Assembly (NCBI RefSeq): GCF_900105255.1
Contig: NZ_LT629763.1
Coordinates: 248,001-312,000, forward strand
DNA length: 64,000 nt
Reading direction: 5' to 3'
Origin: Halopseudomonas sabulinigri
Lineage (GTDB): Bacteria; Pseudomonadota; Gammaproteobacteria; Pseudomonadales; Pseudomonadaceae
In this document: positions 8,246-16,517 of the stretch, in pieces
Layout: every line of letters begins with the position of its first letter
Numbering within the stretch: the stretch's first letter is position 1
Notes under the pieces: generated by a model
What the model was told of the DNA's origin: nothing
What the model saw: the letters and a program-made list of their open reading frames with translations, nothing else
Databases searched by the model: none
Program-made: the position numbers and the translations under genes

Positions 8246-9619
8246 CTAGCGGATACCCGCCGCGCGCAGGGCGTTGGGGGTGAAGTCCGCCGAGGAGGCT
8301 TCAAAGTCGAAGTCGTAGTTCTTGCGCTCTTCGTTGGTCATGCCCAGGGCCATGTAGCGACCGTTCTGCAGGTCGTACAGAGTTTCAATCGCATAGCCAG
8401 GTACTTGCTGATCAAAGCGTTGCAGCGCGACCGCTTCTGCCACCCGCCACAAACCGCCCCGACCGTCGTAATGGTCGATCTCGCCAGCTTGCCAGTTGTC
8501 CTCGTCGATGAAGAAGTGCCGCTTGGCATAGACGTGGCGCTGGCCCTCACGCAGGGTGGCTTCTACTTCCCAAACGCGATGCACCTCGTAACGCACCATG
8601 TCCTGGTTGATATGGCCCTTCTGGATGATGTCGTCGTACTTCACCTCGCGCGAGGCAATAGCAAAGTTGTTGTAGGGGATCAGCAGCTCGCGCTTGCCCA
8701 CCAGCTTCCACTCGTAACGGTCGGGTGAGCCGTTGTAGAGGTCGTAGTTGTCGGAAACCCGAGTGCCGTCTGCGCTCAGTGCGGGACCGTCGTAGGCGAC
8801 CTGTGGTGCGCGGCGTACGCGGCGTTGACCGGCGTTGTACAGCCAGGCGGCGCGGGGCTCTTTAACCTGATTGATGTACTCGTGGACCAGCAGTACGTCA
8901 CCGGCCAGCCGTGAGGGCGAGAGTACCCGCTGGGTGAAGTAGAACATCAGGTTGTCGGAGATCTTCGGGCCGTAGTCGGTCAGCGCAGTAGCGAAGCTGA
9001 AGGCGTCCTGCAATACCACGTAGGTGTTCGAGCCATTGGCCTGCGGCGTGGCCTGGGCCATGGTGCGGGTGAAGCTGCCACCGCGATAGCGGGTGATGTG
9101 GTTCCAGATCACCTCGACGCCGTTTTGCGGGATGGGGAAGGGGTAGGCGGTATCGAAGTTCTCCAGACCGTTGCCGCCGGCTGCCAATTTGGTATTCACC
9201 GCGTTGCGCGCGACGGCGTCAAATACCTTCTGCGGCACGGTGGCGGTGCGTTTGGTCTGGAATACCCGCAGTTTGTAGGTATCCGGGTAGCGCTGCAGCA
9301 TGGCCTTCTGGCCATCAGTCAGCAGGTCCTGATACTGATCCATGTTGGCCGCTGTCACCACGTACTGCGGTTGCTCGCCGGCGAAGGGGTCGCCATAAAA
9401 GCCATCGCTGTCTACCGCGGCGGCATTGGTCGCCATGCCGCCGGTCCATTCCGGGATGGTGCCGCTGGCGTTGCCGGCGCGTTCGGCGCCCAGCGGTGTC
9501 AGCGTGGTCTGCAAGGTGGCAGCCTGCTCCGGCGTGACGGCGGCCGAGACCGACAGCGCCAGCGAGCTCAGGGCCAGTACGCCGATCGTCTGGAGTTTCA
9601 GTTTTTGTATTGAGGTCAT
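8246..9619 (-). CDS. DUF1329 family exported protein
   Basis: This 457-residue protein has a Sec signal peptide ending near SVSA-A (about residue 27), with no lipobox. The body matches DUF1329, with features such as TPLGAERAGNASGTIPEWTGG near the mature N-terminus and AAWLYNAGQRRVRRAPQVAYD in the middle. The family has a lipoprotein-carrier-like (LolA/LppX) fold and almost always accompanies a DUF1302 protein. The pair is linked by context to catabolism of hydrophobic substrates, but the molecular job is not established. It starts 16 bases after the stop of the DUF1302 gene with GGAGAA as ribosome site, so the two form an operon driven from the promoter near 11550. Confidence 0.88.
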   Translation of the reverse strand: MTSIQKLKLQTIGVLALSSLALSVSAAVTPEQAATLQTTLTPLGAERAGNASGTIPEWTGGMATNAAAVDSDGFYGDPFAGEQPQYVVTAANMDQYQDLLTDGQKAMLQRYPDTYKLRVFQTKRTATVPQKVFDAVARNAVNTKLAAGGNGLENFDTAYPFPIPQNGVEVIWNHITRYRGGSFTRTMAQATPQANGSNTYVVLQDAFSFATALTDYGPKISDNLMFYFTQRVLSPSRLAGDVLLVHEYINQVKEPRAAWLYNAGQRRVRRAPQVAYDGPALSADGTRVSDNYDLYNGSPDRYEWKLVGKRELLIPYNNFAIASREVKYDDIIQKGHINQDMVRYEVHRVWEVEATLREGQRHVYAKRHFFIDEDNWQAGEIDHYDGRGGLWRVAEAVALQRFDQQVPGYAIETLYDLQNGRYMALGMTNEERKNYDFDFEASSADFTPNALRAAGIR

Positions 9620-9635
9620 ATTGTTCTCCGTTTGA

Positions 9636-11432
9636 TCAGAAGTTCACGCCGAAACTGACTGCCACAAAGTCGCGGTCGGTATTCGGGTTGTAGTCGCCGC
9701 CAAAAAAGTTGGTGTAACTGACGTTGGCGTTGTACTTGTTGTTGTACACCGCGGTGAGGCCGAGGCTGGCGGCCATCGAGCCTTCTACGAAGTTCGGACC
9801 GGTGCCGTCCACGTCGTGCGAGAAGGCGAAGTTGGGTTTCAACGCGATGCCAGCAAAGCCGTCGTAATCCATGTTGACCAGGGCGCGGTAACCCCAGGAG
9901 CTGCTGGTGTAAAAGCCGTCATCGTTGCAGTACTTGGGTTGCGCTGCGTTGAGGCCTTCGCAGGCGCCGGGTACCGGCAGTTCGCCGCTACCGTAGAGCG
10001 AGTCTCGGCCGTAACGCAGCTCACCCATGTCGTTCTTGATGCCGCTGATGTGGTTGTAGCCAACCTCGCCGATCAGGGTCATGCTGCGCGCGCCCCAGAT
10101 ATTGTCGAGGATGCGTACTGCGGTCACCTGCGCCTGAGAGACCGGCAAGCGCTTGTAGCCCTGAATCTCGGTGCCGGCGGTAATGGGCACGCCAAACACG
10201 GCGCCGGGCACTTGGCCGCTGGTGCTCAGCGGGGTAACCGGGTTGCCCAACGCCGCGCCGACCAGATCGTTGGAGCTGATCTGCACCGGCTGGTTCGGAC
10301 GATAGCTGACTTCGCCAGACAGCGCGGTGCCACCGACGTTGGTCTGGAAGCTGACGCCGTAGATGCGGATGTCTTCCGGGTAGGCGAGGAAGTAGTTGCC
10401 CAGCATGGCGACATCGATCTGCCCGGTTTGCGAATTCGGTTGCGTGCCGATCGGCGTCTGTCCGCCCGCAGCGATGGTGTTGAAGGTAGGCAGGCGGCTG
10501 TGAATGTTCATGAAGTAGGCGCCGAACTCGGTCTGGTTGAGCTGCTCTGCGTAGTAGCGCAAAGACATGCCAAACTGACCTTCATCGCTGGCATCCCGGT
10601 CGCCCGCACGGGGCACGTAAACGAAAGTCGGGTCACCATTGGCGCCGTTCTGACTGCCGCCCACACCGACCTGATAACAGCCATCGGCGAGTGTGTCACT
10701 GGGCGAGAAGAAAGTGCCGCAGTTGTCGATGACCGTTTGGTCCCACTCCAGCTGGTAAAAGGCTTCCATCCCCAGATTTTCGGTCAGACTCTGGGACAGG
10801 TAGAACATGTTGACCGGTATCAGGCCTTCCTTGATCTCAGCGCCCGGGCGGCGGAAGGCAGCGGCATCGATGGGGTTGATGCTGTTAATGCCGTTCTGGA
10901 TAAAGGTGCTTTCGCCCCAGCTGACCACTTGCTTACCCACGCGGACGGAGCCGGGCATGTCGCCGATGGTGTAGTTGTGATAGAGAAAGGCATCCAGCAG
11001 CTGCACGCCAGAGCCCTGGGCCGCACTTTTGCGGTTGTCGTCGCTGATGTCATACAGGCCCTGATGGCCGTCCTTCAGCTCAAAGTCGTACCAGTACTTG
11101 CCCCGCACGAAGACGCCGGTGTCGCCGTATTGCAGCGACAGGTCATGGATGCCCTTGAAGATGGTCGAGAAGGCATCGCCCTTGTCGAAGTTCAGCCGGT
11201 TGTCGTCGGTATTGGCTGCGTTGGCGTTGCCGCCGTTGGCTGCCCAGATGAGATCCTTGTCCGGGTCGGCGGTAGCCCAGCTGGAGCCGACCGAGATGCT
11301 GGAGTCGAACTGGCCCTCTACCTCGCCAATATCAAACCGCAGCGCATTGGCTGGCATCGCGGCGGCCATGGCGATAGCCACGACCATGGGCTTTAGCCCT
11401 GTCTTCAAGGCATTTTTTGTTGTGTCTTTCAT
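9636..11432 (-). CDS. DUF1302 family outer-membrane protein
   Basis: This 598-residue protein has an N-terminal signal sequence (cleavage near PANA-L, about residue 31) and a body of alternating beta-strand-like segments. The C-terminal residue is phenylalanine (AVSFGVNF), the usual mark of an outer-membrane beta-barrel. DUF1302 proteins are thought to be porin-like channels for hydrophobic or aromatic compounds; transport has not been proven for most. It is first gene of the operon with DUF1329 (8246-9619). Its upstream region (11433-11709) carries the palindromic operator also present before the PQQ alcohol dehydrogenase, suggesting co-induction. The MMPL/RND exporter and YCF48 (BNR-repeat) genes that often accompany this pair are absent here. 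Confidence 0.87.
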   Translation of the reverse strand: MKDTTKNALKTGLKPMVVAIAMAAAMPANALRFDIGEVEGQFDSSISVGSSWATADPDKDLIWAANGGNANAANTDDNRLNFDKGDAFSTIFKGIHDLSLQYGDTGVFVRGKYWYDFELKDGHQGLYDISDDNRKSAAQGSGVQLLDAFLYHNYTIGDMPGSVRVGKQVVSWGESTFIQNGINSINPIDAAAFRRPGAEIKEGLIPVNMFYLSQSLTENLGMEAFYQLEWDQTVIDNCGTFFSPSDTLADGCYQVGVGGSQNGANGDPTFVYVPRAGDRDASDEGQFGMSLRYYAEQLNQTEFGAYFMNIHSRLPTFNTIAAGGQTPIGTQPNSQTGQIDVAMLGNYFLAYPEDIRIYGVSFQTNVGGTALSGEVSYRPNQPVQISSNDLVGAALGNPVTPLSTSGQVPGAVFGVPITAGTEIQGYKRLPVSQAQVTAVRILDNIWGARSMTLIGEVGYNHISGIKNDMGELRYGRDSLYGSGELPVPGACEGLNAAQPKYCNDDGFYTSSSWGYRALVNMDYDGFAGIALKPNFAFSHDVDGTGPNFVEGSMAASLGLTAVYNNKYNANVSYTNFFGGDYNPNTDRDFVAVSFGVNF

Positions 11433-11523
11433 GAGCTTCCTCGCGCCGGGCGCTTGTTGTTATTAATAATCCCTGGCAAGTGAGGCGCCGCGGCGTGTTG
11501 CCACAGAGCCGTCACATGCACCG

Positions 11524-11569
11524 ACTCTATGTGGCCGCGGATGACGGCTATACCCCCCTGATGGGGGGT
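11524..11569 (-). promoter_or_regulatory. Inverted-repeat operator and -10-like hexamer before the DUF1302-DUF1329 operon
   Basis: The inverted repeat ACCCCCC-TGAT-GGGGGGT occupies 11552-11569 on the plus strand. On the minus strand, TAGAGT (11529-11524) starts 24 bases after the last G, the same distance as TAGCAT from its repeat at 2964-2983. The DUF1302 start codon is about 120 bases downstream of the repeat. The two matching layouts support a shared activator; the regulator's identity is inference. Confidence 0.7.
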
Positions 11570-11709
11570 GAGGATGGGGTAGCTGGCTTGCAAGCCGGGC
11601 ATGGCGGTCCATAATGCGATGGCGCAGCGAGGCAGCTGCAACAACGCATTGATTAACCCAGAGCATCGCTGGCTTGGCGCGGCTCGCAGCAGGCAGGGAG
11701 AGTTGGCTG

Positions 11710-13200
11710 ATGCCGGATTTACAGAGGGCGCCACTATTGATTGGCGGCAATGACAGTGTCAGCGTGGCGATCGAGCCGCGCATGGCCAACCGCCATGGGC
11801 TGATTGCTGGTGCCACCGGCACCGGCAAGACCATTACCTTGCAGGTGTTGGCGCAGAGTTTCTCGCAGCTCGGTGTGCCGGTGCTGGTGCCGGATATCAA
11901 GGGCGATTTTTCCGGTATTGCCAAGGCCGGCACGGCGAGTGAGAAGCTGCAACAGCGCGCCGACAAGGTGGGGCTGGGCAGCATGACGCTGTGCGGCGCG
12001 CCGACGGTGTTCTGGGATGTGTTTGGCAAGCAGGGCCATCCGCTGCGCCTGACCCTCGCCGAGCTGGGCCCCATGCTGCTCTCGCGCCTACTCAACCTCA
12101 ATGAGACCCAGAGCGGCATCATCGACATCCTGTTCCGCGTGGCCGACGACAACGGCTGGCTGTTGCTGGATCTGAAAGATCTGCGCTCAATGCTGAGCTA
12201 TCTGCACGAGCAGCGCGCCGAGATCGGCAAGCGCTATGGCAATGTCTCTGCCGCCAGCCTGGGCGCCATCCAGCGCGCCTTGCTGCGGTTGGACGGAGAA
12301 GGTGCCGAGCAGTTGTTCGGCGAGCCGGCCATCAGCCTGGATGATTTTTTGCAGACCGACGAGCACGGTCAGGGCGTGGTTAATGTGCTGCACGCCGCGC
12401 AGTTGTATCAGACGAGCCCGTTGGCGTATTCCTGCATTCTGCTCTGGCTGCTGTCGGAGCTGTTCGAGCAATTGCCCGAAGTGGGCGATGCCGACAAACC
12501 GCGCTTTGTGCTGTTTTTTGATGAGGCGCACCTGTTGTTCAGCGACACGCCCAAAGCCCTGGTCGACCGCATCGAGCAGGTGGTGCGGCTGATCCGCTCC
12601 AAGGGGGTAGGGGTGTACTTTGTTACCCAGAGCCCGCTGGATGTACCGGAGAGCATTCTCGGGCAATTGGGTAACCGGGTGCAGCACGCGCTGCGCGCCT
12701 TTACGCCGCGTGACCAGAAGGCGGTGCGCGCCGCCGCGCAAACCTTCCGCGCCAACCCTGAACTGGATACCGAAAGCGCCATCATGGCGCTGGGTGTGGG
12801 CGAGGCGCTGGTCTCGGTGCTGGATGCCAAGGGCACACCGGGCATAGTGCAGCAGATACTGATTCGCCCGCCCGATAGCCAGATGGGGCCGATTGACGAA
12901 GCCGAGCGCGCGGCGCTGATCGAGGCCTCGCCGCTGGCCGGTGCCTATGACCACCTGGAAGATCGCGAGTCGGCGTACGAGGTTCTGCAAGCCAGGGCAG
13001 ACAAAGCGCTGTCTGCGGAAAAGCCCGAGGTGACCACGCAGGCTCAGGCGCGCAAGAAACGCGGTGCGGCCGAGAAGTCGATCAGCCAGGAGCTGGCCGA
13101 CATGTTCAGCGCTTTCGGCCGCAGCGCCATGCGTTCGGTGGGTACCCAGGCGGGACGGGCGATAGTGCGGGGGATTCTCGGCTCGTTGCGCAGCAAGTAG
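11710..13200 (+). CDS. DUF853 / HerA-like helicase-domain ATPase
   Basis: This 496-residue cytoplasmic ATPase is of the HerA/FtsK superfamily (YjgR-like, DUF853). Walker A is GATGTGKT near residues 34-41, Walker B is VLFFDEAHLLF near the middle, and a conserved VTQSPLDVP motif follows. The C-terminal about 70 residues are charged, then small and hydrophobic (SAMRSVGTQAGRAIVRGILGS), as in the family. The function is not established; a DNA- or membrane-associated motor role has been suggested. The ATG at 11710 is chosen because GGGAGAG lies 8 bases upstream; an earlier in-frame ATG at 11674 lacks such a site. It stands alone and is convergent with the decarboxylase. Confidence 0.9.
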   Translation: MPDLQRAPLLIGGNDSVSVAIEPRMANRHGLIAGATGTGKTITLQVLAQSFSQLGVPVLVPDIKGDFSGIAKAGTASEKLQQRADKVGLGSMTLCGAPTVFWDVFGKQGHPLRLTLAELGPMLLSRLLNLNETQSGIIDILFRVADDNGWLLLDLKDLRSMLSYLHEQRAEIGKRYGNVSAASLGAIQRALLRLDGEGAEQLFGEPAISLDDFLQTDEHGQGVVNVLHAAQLYQTSPLAYSCILLWLLSELFEQLPEVGDADKPRFVLFFDEAHLLFSDTPKALVDRIEQVVRLIRSKGVGVYFVTQSPLDVPESILGQLGNRVQHALRAFTPRDQKAVRAAAQTFRANPELDTESAIMALGVGEALVSVLDAKGTPGIVQQILIRPPDSQMGPIDEAERAALIEASPLAGAYDHLEDRESAYEVLQARADKALSAEKPEVTTQAQARKKRGAAEKSISQELADMFSAFGRSAMRSVGTQAGRAIVRGILGSLRSK

Positions 13201-13205
13201 CGAGC

Positions 13206-13239
13206 GGCCGCCTCACTCGTGCACGTGGGCGAGGCGGCC
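13206..13239. terminator. Bidirectional stem-loop between convergent genes
   Basis: Arms GGCCGCCTC (13206-13214) and GAGGCGGCC (13231-13239) pair perfectly around a 16-base loop that itself contains CGTGCACG. It fills the 46-base gap between the stops of the DUF853 and decarboxylase genes and probably ends both transcripts; there is no clear U-run on either side. Confidence 0.6.
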
Positions 13240-13246
13240 ACGCTGG

Positions 13247-15496
13247 TTACCCTTCAATCAGGCAATCCACCCGCCAGTTTGTCTGGCCGTCAAACTGCTC
13301 CATGCGCAGACCATGGATGTCGTTGGCAAAGCCGGGGAACTGCTCCTCCAGCTCGATGGCCGCGTTCAGGTAGTCGGTGATCGCGCTGTTGTCCTGCGGG
13401 AAGCGCTCCCCTGGCATGATCACTGGAATACCCGGTGGATAGGGTACCAGCAACACGGCGCTCAAGCGCCCGGCCAGCGCGCTGACGGGCACGGATTCAA
13501 CCTGACCTCTGACCATCTGCTGGTAAGCGTCTGCCGGGCGCAGGGTGATTTGCGGCAGGGTGGTGTACATCTGCCGCATTAGCTTGATCAGGCTGTGCTT
13601 CTTGTAGCACTGGTGCAGGCGTTCACCGAGCGCGCGCAGTCCCAGGCCCTGATAACGCGGGTGCTGCGCGAGACTCGGCAGCGTTACCTCCAGGGGCGCG
13701 TCCCGATCGTAGAGGCGCTTGAATTCGCGCAGTTCCGACAGCAGTGTGCTCCATTTGCCCTTGGTAATGCCTAGGGAGAACAGAATCAAGAAGGAATACA
13801 GGCCCGTCTTTTCTACCACCAGGCCGCGCTCGGCCAGAAAGCGCGTTACCAGTGCGGCCGGTATGCCGCTCTTGGCCAGGCGGCCCTTTTCCTCAACGCC
13901 GGGTGTGAGCAGGCTGACCTTGATCGGGTCAAGCATGGCAAAGTCATCGCTCATGTGGCCAAAGCCGTGCCACTCGGCCTGATCATCCAGGGTCCAGTCG
14001 TTGGCCCGCAGATCGGGTTCGGCCAGCGCCGACTCCGGCTCCCAGACATCAAACCACCATTGCTCCTCTGGCATCTGTTCGGCGGTCTGCGCCATGGCGC
14101 GGCGAAACGACAGGGCTTCGTCGAGGGTTTCCTGTACCAGCGATCTGCCGGCCGGGCCGGCCATCATCCCGGTCGCCACATCGATGGAGGCGATCATGCC
14201 GTAGTGCGGCGAGGTAGAGGTATGCATCATGTAGGCTTCGTTGAAGCGCTCATGATCGAGCTGCTGCTCGGCGCTGTCCTTGGCGAGAATGATCGAGGCC
14301 TGCGAGAGTGCGGCCAGTACCTTGTGCGGCGACTGGGTGGCAAACACCAGCGGGTGCTGGGTGCGCGGTGCACCGGTCCGCTCGCTCATGCCGTGACGCC
14401 CGTGATAGAACGGGTGAAAGGCCGCGTAGCCGTACCAGGCCTCGTCAAAGTGCAATACGTCGACGCTGTCCTGCAGCTGCTCCTTGATCATCTCGGTGTT
14501 GTAGCACAGGCCGTCGTAGGTGGAGTTGGTGAGCACCGCCAGCTTGATCTTGCGTTGGCTGCCATCAAGCAAGGGGTGTTGTTCAATCAGCCGCTGCAGC
14601 GCAGCAGGGCTGAAGGCCTCGCGGCCAATCGGGCCGATGATGCCGTAATCGTTACGCGAACCGCTGAGGTAGATGGGGATGGCGCCGGTCATGATGATCG
14701 CGTGCAGGATCGACTTGTGGCAGTTGCGGTCAACCAGTACCAGATCATCGCGGGTAACGTAGGCATGCCAGATGATCTTGTTCGACGTGGAGGTACCGTT
14801 GACCACGTAAAAGCTGTGATCCGCGCCAAAGGTTCGCGCGGTGTTGGCTTCGGCTTCGGCCACCGGCCCGGTGTGATCCAACAGCGAACCCAGACCCGGT
14901 ACCGAGACAGACAGATCCGAGCGCAGGGTGTTCTCACCGAAGAAGTCGTGAAAGGCGCGCCCCACCGGGCTCTTGCGAAAGGCCACGCCGCCGCCGTGGC
15001 CGGGTGAATGCCAGGAGTAACTGGAGCGCGCGGTGTAATCCAGCAGGGCCTTGAAAAACGGCGGCAGGAGTTGACTGAGGTAGCTGCGCGCGGTGCGCGC
15101 AATCTGTCCGGCAATGAAGGGCAGGGTATCTTCAAACAGGTAGATGATGCCGCGGATCTGGTGCAGCTCACGCAGCTCGGCGAGCAGCTCCGGCGCTATG
15201 GTCTGGCGCGTGCTCAGCGCCATGATCGGCAATTCCGGCGAGCGGCTGTGGGCGGCACTGAACAGGGTCTCGACGTCGTCCAGCGCGACCTCGCTGTCGG
15301 GGGTAAACAGGATGCATGAGAGGCCGCGATGCGCCTCGGCGATCAGCCGCCCCTCATCCAGTGACTCGGCGCCCAATACCTCAAAGCCTTCGCCGTCAAG
15401 TGCCTGGAACAGGGCGTCAAGTTGGGTGCCTGCCACGTTGGACAGGCCGATAGCGGGGTTGATGACCAGAATGGGGAAATTCAGGTGCTTGAACAT
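13247..15496 (-). CDS. ldcA: Lysine/arginine/ornithine decarboxylase, PLP-dependent
   Basis: This 749-residue biodegradative-type basic amino acid decarboxylase is built as family members are. It has an N-terminal response-regulator-like wing domain (about 1-130), then the PLP-binding fold-type I core with WHSPGHGGG, HFDEAWYGYAAFHP and the PLP lysine in ATQSPHK, and a C-terminal domain with PYPPGIPV. Length and motifs fit Pseudomonas LdcA (751 residues in P. aeruginosa), which makes cadaverine from lysine in arginine-controlled lysine catabolism; specificity against arginine or ornithine cannot be fixed by eye. The ATG at 15496 begins MFKHLNFPILVINP, matching the family start. It stands alone; no cadaverine/lysine antiporter is adjacent. 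Confidence 0.85.
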   Translation of the reverse strand: MFKHLNFPILVINPAIGLSNVAGTQLDALFQALDGEGFEVLGAESLDEGRLIAEAHRGLSCILFTPDSEVALDDVETLFSAAHSRSPELPIMALSTRQTIAPELLAELRELHQIRGIIYLFEDTLPFIAGQIARTARSYLSQLLPPFFKALLDYTARSSYSWHSPGHGGGVAFRKSPVGRAFHDFFGENTLRSDLSVSVPGLGSLLDHTGPVAEAEANTARTFGADHSFYVVNGTSTSNKIIWHAYVTRDDLVLVDRNCHKSILHAIIMTGAIPIYLSGSRNDYGIIGPIGREAFSPAALQRLIEQHPLLDGSQRKIKLAVLTNSTYDGLCYNTEMIKEQLQDSVDVLHFDEAWYGYAAFHPFYHGRHGMSERTGAPRTQHPLVFATQSPHKVLAALSQASIILAKDSAEQQLDHERFNEAYMMHTSTSPHYGMIASIDVATGMMAGPAGRSLVQETLDEALSFRRAMAQTAEQMPEEQWWFDVWEPESALAEPDLRANDWTLDDQAEWHGFGHMSDDFAMLDPIKVSLLTPGVEEKGRLAKSGIPAALVTRFLAERGLVVEKTGLYSFLILFSLGITKGKWSTLLSELREFKRLYDRDAPLEVTLPSLAQHPRYQGLGLRALGERLHQCYKKHSLIKLMRQMYTTLPQITLRPADAYQQMVRGQVESVPVSALAGRLSAVLLVPYPPGIPVIMPGERFPQDNSAITDYLNAAIELEEQFPGFANDIHGLRMEQFDGQTNWRVDCLIEG

Positions 15497-15649
15497 GACG
15501 GCCCTGTGTTGCTGTGGATGTATCTCCAGCCTAAGCCAGATTGCCCTGTTTTGCCTATGCCAAGGCCGTGGCAGGGTGTCTTTGTAGTACCATCGGGCAT
15601 CCAACCAAGGCGGCTAGTATTGGGCCGCCCTTGCCAAGGAGATGCGCTT

Positions 15650-16093
15650 TTGAATTGGGATCTGCATAACCCGCATACGCTGGATATTCTGGTGCGCGCC
15701 GAGGATATCGACGAGCTGGGCCATGCCAACAATACCGTTTACGTCCGTTGGCTGGAGCGTTGCGCCTGGGAGCATTCGATGTCACTCGGGCTGGGGCTAG
15801 CTCAGTACCGTGAGCTGGACCGCGCGATGGCGGTGCTGCGCCATGAAATCGATTATCTGGCGGCTGCGTATGAGGGTGATGAGTTGGTCATGGCGACCTG
15901 GATCATTCACTGGGACAAAAAGCTGCGCATGACACGGCACTTTCAACTCTGCCGCAAAAGCGATGGTGTGACGCTGCTGCGGGCACGGACTACCTTTGTA
16001 TGTATCGAACTCAGTACCGGGCGGCCCAAGCGCATGCCCGAGGTATTTATCGAGCAGTACGGCAAGGGGCTGACGCAAGCCAGCCCCGAGTAA
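15650..16093 (+). CDS. Acyl-CoA thioesterase, hotdog fold (4HBT/YbgC-like)
   Basis: This 147-residue single hotdog-domain protein has the family's helix-start motif EDIDELGHANNTVYVRWLERCAWEH near residues 15-38. It is expected to hydrolyse acyl-CoA thioesters in the cytoplasm. The start is an unusual TTG at 15650: AAGGAG lies at 15636-15641, eight bases before it, and similarity starts at LNWDLHNPHTLDI. No ATG is available in frame nearby, and the ATG at 15642 is in another frame and stops at once. The 153-base gap to the divergent decarboxylase holds both promoters. Confidence 0.82.
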   Translation: MNWDLHNPHTLDILVRAEDIDELGHANNTVYVRWLERCAWEHSMSLGLGLAQYRELDRAMAVLRHEIDYLAAAYEGDELVMATWIIHWDKKLRMTRHFQLCRKSDGVTLLRARTTFVCIELSTGRPKRMPEVFIEQYGKGLTQASPE

Positions 16094-16113
16094 ACCTCAA
16101 CCTTGGCGCGGCC

Positions 16114-16395
16114 TTAGCGGTATTCGCAGAGGTAGGCGGTATCGCGCTCTACCTTGAGGTTGAAGCGGCTGTTGGCGGCAACAGTGAACTGCTCGCCGGC
16201 AGCGTAGGTAGTCCAGCTGTCGGCATCGGGAAGCTTGACCGTCAGAGCACCGTTGATGACGTGCATGATTTCCAGTTGGCTGGTGCCGAACTCGTACTCG
16301 CCCGGTGCCATGACGCCCACGGTGGCGCTGCCTTCTGGCTGTTGAAAGGCGATGGACGCGACCTTGCCGTCAAAATACTGATTTACCTGAAACAC
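16114..16395 (-). CDS. ppnP: Pyrimidine/purine nucleoside phosphorylase PpnP (DUF1255)
   Basis: This 93-residue cupin phosphorolyses diverse nucleosides to base and ribose-1-phosphate. The sequence [16 protein letters not shown] at the N-terminus, [10 protein letters not shown] and the C-terminal YLCEY match PpnP closely. The start is GTG at 16395: AGGAGT lies seven bases upstream and the length matches the family (93-95 residues). A longer ATG-initiated reading to 16455 adds unrelated residues and is rejected. It is convergent with the thioesterase, 20 bases apart, with no clear terminator between. Confidence 0.92.
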   Translation of the reverse strand: MFQVNQYFDGKVASIAFQQPEGSATVGVMAPGEYEFGTSQLEIMHVINGALTVKLPDADSWTTYAAGEQFTVAANSRFNLKVERDTAYLCEYR

Positions 16396-16517
16396 GGGGC
16401 ATACTCCTGGAAGGAAAGGGCGCTCATTATGCCGAGCAGTCAGGCCTTCAGGCAATTGCCGCCAAGCTTAAAAATCATCTGTTTTTACCCGTTCAAAGGG
16501 GTATGGGAGTCGCTGGC

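Noticed and set aside
9816..11396. A 526-codon open frame opposite the DUF1302 gene
   Set aside because: The minus-strand reading has a signal peptide, beta-barrel pattern and terminal Phe; the plus-strand reading has none of these.
16396..16455. N-terminal extension of PpnP from an upstream ATG
   Set aside because: The GTG at 16395 has an ideal ribosome site and gives the family length.
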